DNA from: an uncultured Clostridia bacterium
GTDB lineage: Bacteria > Bacillota > Clostridia > TANB77 > CAG-508
Direction: 5' to 3'
NCBI GenBank assembly: GCA_934167175.1
Contig: CAKPKF010000001.1
Span: 62,001-126,000 of the forward strand
DNA length: 64,000 nt
The notes under the pieces were generated by a model that was given only the letters and a program-made list of their open reading frames with translations, searched no databases and was not told the origin of the DNA. Below are positions 40,170-50,126 of the stretch, piece after piece (position 1 is the stretch's first letter; the number at the start of each line of letters is the position of its first letter). The translations under genes were made by a program, and so were the position numbers.

Positions 40170-40475
40170 TACTTCCCCTCCTTCCGGCATTCAAAGCACT
40201 GTATGTGGGATTTACCTATGTTTAGGGGTTAAATTTTTACTTTTGTTTTATTTTTCAAAATTTATCTTATTCCCTATCCCCTTAATACGTTATATATTAT
40301 ACATTAATTTGCTTTTTATTGTCAATAGTAAATACCTTATTGTCATAATTTTATAGTAATTTTATTTTTTAAATTTACTTTATATTATTTTTTTTATTTT
40401 TTTTTGAATTTTACTCGACATATTTTTTTATCTTATGTTATAATAAGTTATATTTATACGAAAGAAGGGATTTTT
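40170..40475. other. rpsU leader and divergent promoter region
   Basis: About 305 bp of AT-rich DNA between rpsU (minus) and a 44-aa gene (plus). No reading frame is credible and no riboswitch was recognised. Both promoters must lie here, but boxes cannot be assigned with confidence. Confidence 0.4.
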
Positions 40476-40610
40476 ATGGTAGGATATGGAGTACTTGCTA
40501 TAGCTATTTTAGCTTCAGCTGTTGTGTTTGGTACTTTAGGATTCACAATAGCAATGGTTTCAGCAACTTCAAAAGATGTAGATAATAATACTACAGTTGA
40601 AAACAATTAA
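40476..40610 (+). CDS. Small single-helix membrane protein (44 aa), unknown
   Basis: MVGYGVLAIAILASAVVFGT and the following residues form one hydrophobic helix (about 4-30), then a short polar Asp/Asn-rich tail. GAAGGGA precedes the ATG by 5 nt. A weak inverted repeat with T-runs follows at about 40614-40663. Function unknown. Confidence 0.6.
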   Translation: MVGYGVLAIAILASAVVFGTLGFTIAMVSATSKDVDNNTTVENN

Positions 40611-40711
40611 AATAACATTACAAAAGTTTATGCTATTTTTTTAGTGTAGACTTTTTTGTTATGTATGAAATATATTTACTTTTTAATTTACAATTAGGAG
40701 TTGATACTTTT

Positions 40712-42161
40712 ATGAATAAGACTATTATGCAATATTTTGAGTGGTACTTACCAGCTGATTCATCTTTATGGAATAAACTTGCCAATGATGCAACTCACCT
40801 TAGTCAAATTCGGAATTACAGCTCTCTGGTTACCACCTGCTTATAAAGCATCTGGTGGTGTTAATGACACTGGATATGCTGTTTATGATTTATACGACTT
40901 GGGCGAATTTAATCAAAAAGGCACCATTCCCACTAAATATGGCACAAAGGACGAATATCTGCATGCAATAGAAATGCTACATAACAACAATATTGATGTA
41001 TACGCAGATATTGTATTAAATCATCGCTTAGGTGCCGATGAAACAGAAGAAGTAATTGCTACAAAAGAAGATTTTAATGATAGAAATATTGATACATCCA
41101 CAGCAATGCCAATTTTAGCTTGGACTAAATATAACTTTGATGCTAGAGGAAATAAGTACTCATCTTTTAAATGGAATTGGACTCATTTTCATGGTGTTGA
41201 TTGGGATGAATCAAATAAACAAGCATGTATATATAAATTTTACGGAAAGCATTGGGATGAGCAAGTTGATAAGGAAAATGGAAATTTTGACTACCTAATG
41301 GGTGCTGATGTCGACTTAAATAATGTTGATGTAGTTGAAGAACTTACTAATTGGGGAAAATGGTATCTTGATTTCACCAATATTGATGGATTTAGGCTTG
41401 ATGCTGTAAAACATATTCGTTCTTCTTTTTATAAAAATTGGGTACAAGATATCAATGAATATTCAAAAAAAGATTTATTTACAGTTGGTGAATATTGGTC
41501 TACTAATATAAATTCACTTTGTAACTACTTAACTGAAACGAATAATCAAATTTCTTTGTTCGATGTTCCACTACATTATAATTTTTTTCATGCTGCCAAC
41601 AGTGGTGGAAATTATGATTTAAGAACTATTTTTGATGGAACACTGACTCAATGTCACCCTGAACTATCAGTTACTTTCGTTGACAATCATGATACTCAAC
41701 CTGGTCAAGCATTATGTTCTTGGATTCCAGAATGGTTTAAACCACTTGCCTACTCTTTGATATTATTGAGAAACCAAGGAACACCTTGTATATTTTATGG
41801 TGATTATTATGGCTTGCCTGTGAATAATATTTCTGGTATATCACAATTATTAGATAAACTATTATACGCAAGAAATAATCTAGCTTATGGTATTCAAAGA
41901 GATTATTTTGATGACCCTAATATTATTGCTTGGGTTCTTGAAGGAGATGAAATTCATAAAGATTCAGGTCTTGTTGCAATTCTTACAGATAATTGTGGCG
42001 GATGTAAATATATTAATGTTGGTTCAAATTTGTCCGACTCTATTTTATATGATATAACAGGTAATATTCAAGAACCTGTTTATGTCGATAAAGATGGTAA
42101 CGGCATTTTTTATGTTAATGGAGGAAGTGTTTCTATTTGGTGCAAAAAGCAACAAATATAG
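40712..42161 (+). CDS. GH13 cytoplasmic-type alpha-amylase, interrupted by a CGG +1 frameshift
   Basis: The restored protein has 482 aa: MNKTIMQYFEWYLPADSS, then THLSQI-G-ITALWLPPAY across the break. All four GH13 regions are intact: DIVLNHR, GFRLDAVKH (nucleophile Asp), VGEYW (acid/base Glu) and FVDNHDTQ (transition-state Asp). No signal peptide, so intracellular hydrolysis of alpha-1,4-glucans is inferred. The zero frame breaks at CGG 40811-40813; skipping the C gives Gly of the conserved GITA segment and the frame to 42161. Without the shift, translation ends at 40846. AGGAG lies about 11 nt before the ATG. Confidence 0.88.
40811..40813 (+). other. Frameshift site 1: CGG in alpha-amylase
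   Basis: Context ATT CGG AAT in the zero frame. Removing the C gives ATT GGA ATT, restoring Q-I-G-I-T-A. Quadruplet CGGA. Confidence 0.85.
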
Positions 42162-42221
42162 ATTAAATCAAACTTTTGGTGGTATACTTTTATTAATATA
42201 TTTAATAACGAGGTGATGCAA

Positions 42222-44846
42222 ATGAAAAATAATTCAAAAAAAGAAACTGTTGATATTTCAAAGCTGTATGGTGAAGATTGTATTATACCTACTCAAGAAT
42301 TTATTGAAAAACATCATATAAACACACTTGAAGGATTATCCTCTGATACAGCTTCTGATAATATATCTAAGTATGGATATAATGAATTAAAACAAGCTAA
42401 AGAAAAAAAATGGTATCATTATTTTTTTTCTAGTCTATTTACTCCATTCAATACTATTTTGCTTGGAATAACCATAATTTTATTTTATACTGATGTAGTT
42501 TTTTCTCCTGAACCAAATTTTGCCAGCATTATTGTTATACTATTGTTAGTTTTATCTAGCACACTTTTAGAATTTTTTACTGAGTATCGTTCTAATAAAG
42601 CTGCTGATAAACTAAGAAGTTTAGTTGCTACAAAAACTACAGTTTTAAGAAATGGTAAAAAAATTAGTATACCAAATAAAGAAATTGCTCTTAACGACTT
42701 ACTAATTCTTTCTGCTGGAGATATGATACCTGCTGATTCAAGAGTAATTGAATCGAAAGATTTACAAATTGGTCAATCTTCTTTAACTGGTGAATCAGAT
42801 GCAGTAAGAAAAGTAGCTGATACAGAGCTAAACTCAATAGATGATATTGACTCTGTATCTGATTTAGATAATATTTGCTTTATGGGAACAAATGTTATAA
42901 GTGGTAGTGCTAAAGCAGTTGTCATAAAACTAGCTAATGAAACTTACTTTGGCAAAGTAGCTGACATGCTTTCTTTAGGCAAACCCAAAAGTAGCTTTGA
43001 ACTTGGTATTCAAAATATAAGTAAAATATTAATCAGTTTTATGCTTATATTAATACCTGCAGTTTTTCTTGTTAACATTTGGAAACACGATCTTCTAACT
43101 GCCTTTACATTTGCCGTTGCAATTGCTATAGGAATTACTCCACTTTTATTACCTGTAATTTTATCTTCTAGTTTAGCAAAAGGTGCTATTAGAATGTCTA
43201 AGAAAAAAACAATAGTAAAAAAATTAGATTCTATACAAAGTTTTGGTGCAATGAACATTTTATGTACTGATAAAACTGGCACTCTTACAGAAGATAAAAT
43301 CGTTCTAGAAAAATATCTTGATATCAAAGGAATTGAAGATATACGAGTTTTAAAACACGCATTTTTAAATGCATATTTTCAAACTGGTTTAAAAGGAAAT
43401 ATTGATGAAGCAATTATAAATAGGGCATTGGAAAATAATTTGGAACCATTAACTACTGAATATAAAAAAATAGATGAAATACCTTTTGATTTTTCTAGAA
43501 GAAGGCTTTCTGTTGTTGTTGAAAAAGATGGAAAAAAACAACTTATCACTAAAGGTGCAGTTGAAGAAATTTTAAGTATATGTTCATTAGTCGATTATAA
43601 AGGCGAAGTCAGTCCTATTACCAACTCTATAAAAGAAAATATTCGTAATGTATCTAAAAAACTTAACAAAGAAGGATTAAGAGTAATAGCTGTATGTCAA
43701 AAAAATGATATTGCTAACATTGATAATTTTAGTGTTACAGATGAATCCAAAATGGTTCTTATGGGATTTATAGGTTTTCTTGATCCACCAAAAGAAAGCG
43801 CTAAAGAAGCTATTTCTAAATTAAACAAAACTGGTATAAGAATTATAGTTTTAACTGGCGATAATGCTGATGTTACAAAATGTATATGTAATAAAGTTGG
43901 TGTAAATTCATCAAGAATTATTTTAGGAGATGAAATTGATAAGTTAACAGATATGGCCTTATTAAGAGTCTTAAAGAAAACTAACATTTTTGCTAAACTT
44001 TCCCCAATTCAAAAAGCAAGAATTGTTAGGCTTCTAAAAGAATCAGGCAATGTAGTCGGATATATGGGGGATGGTATTAATGATAGCCCGTCTCTTACAA
44101 ATGCAGATGTTGGAATTTCTGTTGACTCTGCTGTTGATATTGCAAAAGAAACAGCAGATATAATATTACTAGAAAAAGATTTAAAAGTTCTAATTGATGG
44201 TGCTCTTGAAGGTAGACGTACATTTGGTAATTTGCTAAAATATATAAAAATGGCTGTAAGTTTTAACTTTGGTGAAGTTTTATCAGTAATTGTTGCTAGT
44301 ATATTCTTACCTTTCTTACCAATAACACCTATACAACTATTAGTACAAAGTTTATTATATGATTTAGGTCAATTATCATTACCTTTTGATAATGTTGATT
44401 CAAATTATTTATCAAAACCAAGAAAATGGGATTTAAAACATATTAAAACTTTTATGTTATTTATGGGACCAATTAGTTCAATTTTCGACTTGATAGTTTT
44501 TTCATCTCTATGGTTTGTTTTTGGATTAAGAGAACCTCAAGCAGCTCTCTTCCAAACTATTTGGTTTTCTTATGGAATAGTATCTAATTTGGTGGGACTT
44601 CATGTTATAAGAACTGCTAAACTTCCATTTGTTCAAAGTAATGCTTCAAAGCTTGTATATTCTACATCTATTGCTTTAAGTATTATAGCTTTAATAATAC
44701 CGGGAACATTTATTGGAAAAATTATTGGACTAGTTCCTCTACCTATACATTTTCTAGGATTAATTTTATTAATTCCTTTATTATATTGTATAGTAGCTTT
44801 AGTCGTAAAGAAAATTTATATAAAAAAATATGGCGAATGGATATAA
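42222..44846 (+). CDS. mgtA: P-type ATPase, MgtA-type magnesium importer family
   Basis: 874 aa. An actuator domain with TGES, the phosphorylation motif DKTGTLTED, nucleotide-binding KGAVEEIL, hinge GDGINDSPSL and about ten membrane helices. Sequence blocks such as FMGTNVISGSAKAVVI and the short N-terminus favour the P3B MgtA/MgtB group over Ca-ATPases. GAGGTG lies 6 nt before the ATG at 42222, and the upstream GTG/ATG codons overlap it. No M-box leader fits the 60-bp gap. Ion specificity is inferred from the family. Confidence 0.85.
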   Translation: MKNNSKKETVDISKLYGEDCIIPTQEFIEKHHINTLEGLSSDTASDNISKYGYNELKQAKEKKWYHYFFSSLFTPFNTILLGITIILFYTDVVFSPEPNFASIIVILLLVLSSTLLEFFTEYRSNKAADKLRSLVATKTTVLRNGKKISIPNKEIALNDLLILSAGDMIPADSRVIESKDLQIGQSSLTGESDAVRKVADTELNSIDDIDSVSDLDNICFMGTNVISGSAKAVVIKLANETYFGKVADMLSLGKPKSSFELGIQNISKILISFMLILIPAVFLVNIWKHDLLTAFTFAVAIAIGITPLLLPVILSSSLAKGAIRMSKKKTIVKKLDSIQSFGAMNILCTDKTGTLTEDKIVLEKYLDIKGIEDIRVLKHAFLNAYFQTGLKGNIDEAIINRALENNLEPLTTEYKKIDEIPFDFSRRRLSVVVEKDGKKQLITKGAVEEILSICSLVDYKGEVSPITNSIKENIRNVSKKLNKEGLRVIAVCQKNDIANIDNFSVTDESKMVLMGFIGFLDPPKESAKEAISKLNKTGIRIIVLTGDNADVTKCICNKVGVNSSRIILGDEIDKLTDMALLRVLKKTNIFAKLSPIQKARIVRLLKESGNVVGYMGDGINDSPSLTNADVGISVDSAVDIAKETADIILLEKDLKVLIDGALEGRRTFGNLLKYIKMAVSFNFGEVLSVIVASIFLPFLPITPIQLLVQSLLYDLGQLSLPFDNVDSNYLSKPRKWDLKHIKTFMLFMGPISSIFDLIVFSSLWFVFGLREPQAALFQTIWFSYGIVSNLVGLHVIRTAKLPFVQSNASKLVYSTSIALSIIALIIPGTFIGKIIGLVPLPIHFLGLILLIPLLYCIVALVVKKIYIKKYGEWI

Positions 44847-44875
44847 ACATTTATGTATTGAATTGAGGTGTAATT

Positions 44876-45574
44876 ATGGGATTTTTTAAAAAACTATTTT
44901 TTATTTTATTAATTGCTCTAGTTATTGGAATAAATTTTGTAGTAATTTCAGGATATCTTATGTACGAAAAAGCTATTAATAAAACAAGCTTATCAGAAAA
45001 AGTAAAAACTATTATGGATAACGAAAAATATGTTACATTAGATAATGTTTCAGAGGACTTTAAAAATGCAATTGTATCAATCGAAGACCATAGATTTTAT
45101 GATCATGATGGAATTGATATGATTGGTATTGGGAGAGCTATTTTAGCAAATATTAAAGCACGAAATCCATCTTATCAAGGTGGAAGCACCATAACTCAAC
45201 AAGTGTGCAAAAATATGTATCTTACACAAGAAAAACAATTCACACGTAAAATAGCAGAAGCTTTTCTTGCTTTTGATTTAGAAAATTCTTATTCTAAAGC
45301 AGATATTCTTGAAATATATATTAACACAATTTATTTTGGCAATGGTTATTACGGAATTCAAGAAGCTAGTATGGGATATTATAATAAATCTCCTAAAGAC
45401 TTAGATTTAAATGAATCATCGTTATTAGCAGGAATTCCAAATGCCCCTAGTGCATATTCTCCTACTAAAAATAAAAAACTAGCAACTGAAAGGCAGAAAA
45501 AAGTATTAGAAGCTATGGTGAAATATAATTATATTTCACAAGAACAAATGGATGAAATAACAAATAAAAAGTAA
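44876..45574 (+). CDS. Monofunctional peptidoglycan glycosyltransferase (GT51)
   Basis: 232 aa, N-terminal membrane helix (about 7-28), then a GT51 domain with the catalytic segment VSIEDHRFYDHDGID and the conserved QGGSTITQQVCKNMYL, RKIAEAFLAFDLE and EIYINTIYFGNGYYGI. There is no transpeptidase domain, so it polymerises lipid II only. GAGGTG upstream of the ATG. It follows the P-type ATPase by 29 nt. Confidence 0.93.
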   Translation: MGFFKKLFFILLIALVIGINFVVISGYLMYEKAINKTSLSEKVKTIMDNEKYVTLDNVSEDFKNAIVSIEDHRFYDHDGIDMIGIGRAILANIKARNPSYQGGSTITQQVCKNMYLTQEKQFTRKIAEAFLAFDLENSYSKADILEIYINTIYFGNGYYGIQEASMGYYNKSPKDLDLNESSLLAGIPNAPSAYSPTKNKKLATERQKKVLEAMVKYNYISQEQMDEITNKK

Positions 45575-45598
45575 CATTTTAGCAATTTATTTTACAAG

Positions 45599-45618
45599 TT
45601 ATCCACATGTTTTCCACA
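45599..45618. promoter_or_regulatory. Pair of DnaA-box-like sequences
   Basis: TTATCCACA (exact consensus, 45599-45607) and TTTTCCACA (one mismatch, 45610-45618) lie in direct orientation with starts 11 bp apart, in a convergent intergenic region. No oriC genes are nearby. Confidence 0.45.
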
Positions 45619-45623
45619 ATTAT

Positions 45624-45658
45624 AAAGCGAACTATATTAATAATTTATAGTTCGCTTT
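45624..45658. terminator. Bidirectional terminator
   Basis: A 13-bp perfect stem (45624-45636 with 45646-45658) with A/T runs, between convergent genes. Confidence 0.85.
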
Positions 45659-45677
45659 TTTATATACTTATGCTTTA

Positions 45678-46688
45678 TTATTTATTTACATCATTAGCAA
45701 ATTTATTGTTTACTACTTCATCATATGGTACTTTTTGCTTCAATTCTCCTGCTTCTGTCATCACTGTTTGAAGTAACTCAAAATCACTCTGTTTTAAAAC
45801 TGGATTTTCATTCCAAACATCAATATCTTTATATCTCTGAATAACTATTTCTAATAATTCTAGATTAGTATCTGGAAAAAACTCTATTATGTTTTCTGCT
45901 ATTTCTTTTGCTGTATGACTTTTTACCCATTGCTGTCCTTCATATATTGCATCTGTAAACCCTTGTATAAGATCTTGATTTTTATTTATATAACTTTTTT
46001 TAGCAAAATAAGTAGTATATGGTATTTCCCCAGCTTCTTCACCAACAGAAGCAACAATGTAACCTTTATGAGCCTTTTCTGTTAGCGATGCTGTTGGTTC
46101 AAATAATGTAACATATTGAGCATTTCCTCCCGTAAAAGCTCCTGCCATTAAATCAAATTTTATGCTGTCATCCAATACCAGATCTTTTTTTGGATCTAAT
46201 CCATTCTTTTTTAAAACATACTCCAATGTCATATAAGGCACTCCGCCTTTTCTGCCAGGTATTATTGTTGTATTTTTTAAATTTTTCCAATCAAAATTGT
46301 TCTGTTTCGTTTTACTAACTAAAAAAGAACCGTCCCTTTTAGTTAATTGTGCAAACACTTGAGTATAATCTTCTTTTCCCTCATTATAAACATAAATAGA
46401 TGCTTCAGGTCCTGCAAATCCTATATCACATTGATTTGTTAATACTGATGTCATAACTTTATCTGCACCTTGCCCGGTTGTTAATTCTATTTTTATATTT
46501 CTTTTTTCAAAAAACTCTTTCTTAATTGCTATATATTGTGGTGCATAAAATACAGAACGTGTAACTTCATTTACTTTAACATCTCTCATATATGATGTTG
46601 ATTGTTTTTGACTTTTTAATTTTATCGAAACAGCCGTTATTGCTATTATTAGAAAAATCATTAATGTTAAAAAAATATATTTTTTCAA
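45678..46688 (-). CDS. NitT/TauT-type ABC transporter substrate-binding protein
   Basis: 336 aa, N-terminal membrane segment/signal (about 4-22). It has an SsuA/TauA/THI5-like periplasmic-binding fold with VFYAPQYIAIKKEFFEKRNI, ADKVMTSVLTNQCDIGFAGPE and PGRKGGVPYMTLEYVLKKNG. The family imports sulfonates, nitrate or thiamine precursors; the substrate cannot be assigned here. No lipobox Cys is evident. TTG start with GGGGAGAG upstream, 32 nt after the permease stop. Confidence 0.88.
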   Translation of the reverse strand: MKKYIFLTLMIFLIIAITAVSIKLKSQKQSTSYMRDVKVNEVTRSVFYAPQYIAIKKEFFEKRNIKIELTTGQGADKVMTSVLTNQCDIGFAGPEASIYVYNEGKEDYTQVFAQLTKRDGSFLVSKTKQNNFDWKNLKNTTIIPGRKGGVPYMTLEYVLKKNGLDPKKDLVLDDSIKFDLMAGAFTGGNAQYVTLFEPTASLTEKAHKGYIVASVGEEAGEIPYTTYFAKKSYINKNQDLIQGFTDAIYEGQQWVKSHTAKEIAENIIEFFPDTNLELLEIVIQRYKDIDVWNENPVLKQSDFELLQTVMTEAGELKQKVPYDEVVNNKFANDVNK

Positions 46689-46720
46689 ATAATCCTCTCC
46701 CCTTTAATTTTACAAACATC

Positions 46721-47535
46721 TTATATAAATTTTTTTGATTTTAAGATAAATTTTTCAAGTATTATAACGCTTTCATACATGAATGCTGCCACTATAGCTA
46801 ATATTATTACACTTGCCATTACTAAATCCAATTGAAATACCTGCCCACCATATACAATTAAATATCCGTAATCCTGCTTTTGATACTAAAAACTCTCCTG
46901 ATATTACTCCTACTAAAGATAATCCTATATTTATTTTTAATGAATTTATAAATGTTGATATATTGGCAGGAATTATTATTTTCATTAATATTTGAATTTT
47001 TTTAGCTTTAAATGTCTTTGCCATTTTTATTTTCTCTTTATCTGTATTTATAAAGCCATTCAATATCTCTAATATTGTTACAATCAATGATATTGATATT
47101 GCAACTACAATAATAGCTGGCATTCCAGCACCTACCCAAATAATTATTACAGGACCGCAATGCTATTTTAGGTAAACTATTTAGAACTACTAAAAATGGT
47201 TCAGAAACCTTAGATAAAAATTTTGACCACCACAAAATTATAGATATTAATATTCCTAATACTGTTCCTAATCCAAATCCAACAACTGTTTCAAAGCATG
47301 TTACACCAACGTGATATAGCAATCCATTTTGTGATAAATTCATAAACGTTTTTAAAATTCTCGAAGGTTGACTAGCTATAAAACTATCTATAATTCCTCT
47401 ATTAGCTAACATTTCCCAACTTATTATAAAAATAATCAATAATAATATTTGAACTATTATTACATTTCTTTTTTCTTTTTTTATTTTTTTTATATATTTT
47501 TTTCTCTCTTCAGAAATATTATTAGCCATGAACAT
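46721..47535 (-). CDS. NitT/TauT-type ABC permease, interrupted by two CGG +1 frameshifts
   Basis: A BPD-transport inner-membrane component, 270 aa when both shifts are made, the normal family length. The zero frame runs MFMANNISEERKK...FLVVLNSLPKIAL, breaks at CGG 47157, continues in the next frame as G-PVIIIWVGAGMPAIIVVAI, and breaks again at CGG 46868 after EFLVSKAGL before G-YLIVYGGQVF, ending at TAA 46721-46723. Its partner ATPase and binding protein are intact and overlapping or adjacent, so selection appears to maintain the operon. Start ATG 47535 (or 47529) with AAGGAG. It overlaps the ATPase stop. Confidence 0.85.
46866..46868 (-). other. Frameshift site 3: CGG in ABC permease (second)
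   Basis: Context TTA CGG ATA on the coding strand. Removing the C gives TTA GGA TAT, restoring A-G-L-G-Y-L-I. Quadruplet CGGA. Confidence 0.85.
47155..47157 (-). other. Frameshift site 2: CGG in ABC permease (first)
   Basis: Context TTG CGG TCC on the coding strand. Removing the C gives TTG GGT CCT, restoring L-P-K-I-A-L-G-P. Quadruplet CGGT. Confidence 0.85.
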
Positions 47536-48265
47536 CTAACTCCTTCCATAATAAGTCATAATACTTACTAAATTTAGAGCTTTCACGACAATTTATTGGA
47601 TTTCTTTTTTCTATATCAAAATCAATTTTATAAATTGATTTAACTTTGGCCGGTCTATGTGTCAATACTACTATTCTATCTGACATACTTATAGCTTCTG
47701 AAATGTCATGAGTCACCATTACTGCCGTTATTTTTTCATTTTTTAATATTTCATATACATCCTTTGTTACCATTATTCTTGTTTGGTAATCCAAAGCGGA
47801 AAAAGCTTCATCCAATAATAATATTTTAGGTTTTATAGCCAATGTTCTTATTAAAGCTACTCTTTGTCTCATTCCACCAGATAATTGATTTGGATACTTA
47901 TCTTTAAACTCATATAATTTATACTTTTTTAGCAACTGATTAACATATTTTTCATTTTCATCATTTTTTTTATGCATAATTTCTAAACCTAATATTACAT
48001 TACTATATATATTTCTCCATTCTAATAAACTATCTTTTTGAAGCATATATCCAATCTCTCCATCACTATATATGCTTCCTGAGTCTTTTTCTTCTAAACC
48101 TGAAATAATTGATAATAAAGTAGATTTTCCACATCCGCTTGGACCTATAATACTTAAAAATTCACCTTCTTTTACACTAAAACTCACTTTGTTCAATGCC
48201 ATAGTTTCTCCATTTTTGGCTTGGTACTTTTTTGAAACATTCTCAACTTTTAATACACTTCTCAT
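47522..48265 (-). CDS. NitT/TauT-type ABC transporter ATP-binding protein
   Basis: 247 aa. Walker A GPSGCGKST, Q-loop MLQKDSLLEW, signature LSGGMRQRV, Walker B ILLLDEAFSALD and the switch His in VTHDISEA. SsuB/TauB-like. First gene of the importer operon; its stop overlaps the permease start by a few codons, indicating translational coupling. ATG with GAAAGGA upstream. No TPP or other riboswitch was recognised in the 280-bp leader. Confidence 0.92.
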   Translation of the reverse strand: MRSVLKVENVSKKYQAKNGETMALNKVSFSVKEGEFLSIIGPSGCGKSTLLSIISGLEEKDSGSIYSDGEIGYMLQKDSLLEWRNIYSNVILGLEIMHKKNDENEKYVNQLLKKYKLYEFKDKYPNQLSGGMRQRVALIRTLAIKPKILLLDEAFSALDYQTRIMVTKDVYEILKNEKITAVMVTHDISEAISMSDRIVVLTHRPAKVKSIYKIDFDIEKRNPINCRESSKFSKYYDLLWKELDVHG

Positions 48266-48495
48266 TTTTCACATTCCTTTCTTAAGGCACAAACTATGTT
48301 AAAAAATTTTATTTTCACAATTAATTTTACCAATAAATGTATCGTACTATATTATATTTTCATGTCGCTTATTAGGTTACATATTATATTTTCGTTTTTT
48401 ATTTAAAATCTATTATTTGTTCATATATTTTTTATTTTTGTATATACTATATGTAGAAAAGTTTTTTAGATAATATATTTTTTTTAAGAAAAAAC

Positions 48496-48524
48496 TTGAC
48501 ACAATCTCTAAAACATATTATACT
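48496..48524 (+). promoter_or_regulatory. Sigma-A promoter of tRNA-fMet
   Basis: TTGACA (48496-48501), 17-nt spacer, TATACT (48519-48524), 20 nt before the tRNA. Confidence 0.85.
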
Positions 48525-48543
48525 TATAGAGTAGTTTAAATAT

Positions 48544-48619
<76 letters not shown>

Positions 48620-48624
48620 ACTCC

Positions 48625-48656
48625 AAATGACTGAAATTATTATTTTTCAGTCATTT
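48625..48656 (+). terminator. Terminator of tRNA-fMet
   Basis: A 12-bp perfect stem (48625-48636 with 48645-48656) followed by a T-run. Confidence 0.85.
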
Positions 48657-48794
48657 TTTATTTTTAATTAATATTGAAAAATCTGATTAATCTATTTTTT
48701 CTCTTTTATATTAAAGTAAAAAATTCCAGTGGACAAATATTTACTTCTTGGTATATAATTATTGTAGATTATTATTTGGAAAGAGAGTTGTTTT

Positions 48795-50111
48795 ATGCAA
48801 AATTCAAAAAATAGATATCTTCCTGATGTTTTTAAAGAACTACAATCTAATCAACCTCAAAAAAAATCTAAAAGCATTAAAGAAGAAAATTTTTCTAAAA
48901 TTGAATATCCTAAAAACAAAACAATAAAAATACCTGCATATATTGTGTTTCTTATAGTATGTTTTATTTTTTCATTTGTATTATTTTGCACAAATACAAT
49001 TTCTTCTGCTTCAGATGATAGAAATGGAGAAGATGAAAATCAAGTTTTAACCACATATTTTGAACCTAATAACAATACTTTGGATATGCAAAATATTATA
49101 AATAATAATATTGAAATAGTTAGAAAAAAAGAAGTTGTATATGAAGAAAGAGAAATAAATTTTGAAACAGTTTATAACAATGATGCTAACTTACCAAAAG
49201 ATGAACAAGTAACTACTAGAGAAGGCTCTTTAGGAAAAGAAAAGGTTAAAGCTGTTAAAATATATGAAAATGATACTTTCCTATCTGAAAATATTACTGA
49301 GAGAACTACTTTAGTTGAGCCTGTTGCCAAGTTAGTTTCTATTGGTACTTCTACTTTCCTAGCAGATTATAAAATTCATATAGGCGACACATTATATGTA
49401 ACCAAAAATACAAATTTATTAAAAGAAGCTAATTCTAATTCTTCTAAATTACTTAGTTTATCTGAATTGGATGATGTAAAATTAGTTGGATTAGATACTA
49501 ATTTTTGCAAAGTTTCATTTAATGGCACAGAAGGTTTTATAGATACTTCATCTATCACTTCTTATCATAAAAATCCAGAGTTTGCAGAAAAAAGTAGAAT
49601 TACCAAAATAAGAAAAAATCTAGCTAAAAATATGGACTTAAGAAAACCAAGTGGCTTCACTTTAAATGACTTTGCAAAGGTTCTATCCAAAAATTCACTT
49701 GATAAAAACAAAGTTTTTGAAAATAACTATCAATCATTTTATAATATAGAACAAAAATATAATATTAATGCTGTATTTTTAGCATCAGTTGCCATACATG
49801 AAAGTGGTTGGGGAACTTCCGTTATAAGTACCTCTAAACATAATTTATTCGGTTATGGTTCTTTTGACAGAGACCCTTATAACTCTTCTTTCACTTTTAG
49901 TACTTATGGTGAATGTATAGAAACTGTTGCTAAAGTATTTATAAAACATTATCTAAATCCACCTAATACACCTATATACGATAATGAAATAGCAAGTGGA
50001 AAATACTATAGTGAACCAACTTTACAAGGTGTTAATAGAAGATATTGTACAGATACCAATTGGTCTAACAAAGTTTTTACATATATGGAAAATTTATATA
50101 ATAAACTATAA
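48795..50111 (+). CDS. Membrane-anchored N-acetylglucosaminidase (GH73) with G5-like and SH3-like domains
   Basis: 438 aa. A cytoplasmic basic N-terminus, a membrane helix (about 46-68), a G5-like domain (about 115-185, VYEEREINFETVYNND...TREGSLGK), an SH3-like region (about 195-260, GDTLYVTKNTNLLKEAN) and a C-terminal GH73-type domain. The latter has the probable catalytic Glu in VAIHESGWGTS and the family segment KHNLFGYGSFD. It would hydrolyse GlcNAc-MurNAc bonds at the cell surface. GAGAG/GGAAAG site before the ATG. Confidence 0.88.
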   Translation: MQNSKNRYLPDVFKELQSNQPQKKSKSIKEENFSKIEYPKNKTIKIPAYIVFLIVCFIFSFVLFCTNTISSASDDRNGEDENQVLTTYFEPNNNTLDMQNIINNNIEIVRKKEVVYEEREINFETVYNNDANLPKDEQVTTREGSLGKEKVKAVKIYENDTFLSENITERTTLVEPVAKLVSIGTSTFLADYKIHIGDTLYVTKNTNLLKEANSNSSKLLSLSELDDVKLVGLDTNFCKVSFNGTEGFIDTSSITSYHKNPEFAEKSRITKIRKNLAKNMDLRKPSGFTLNDFAKVLSKNSLDKNKVFENNYQSFYNIEQKYNINAVFLASVAIHESGWGTSVISTSKHNLFGYGSFDRDPYNSSFTFSTYGECIETVAKVFIKHYLNPPNTPIYDNEIASGKYYSEPTLQGVNRRYCTDTNWSNKVFTYMENLYNKL

Positions 50112-50126
50112 TGAAAGGTGTTTATA

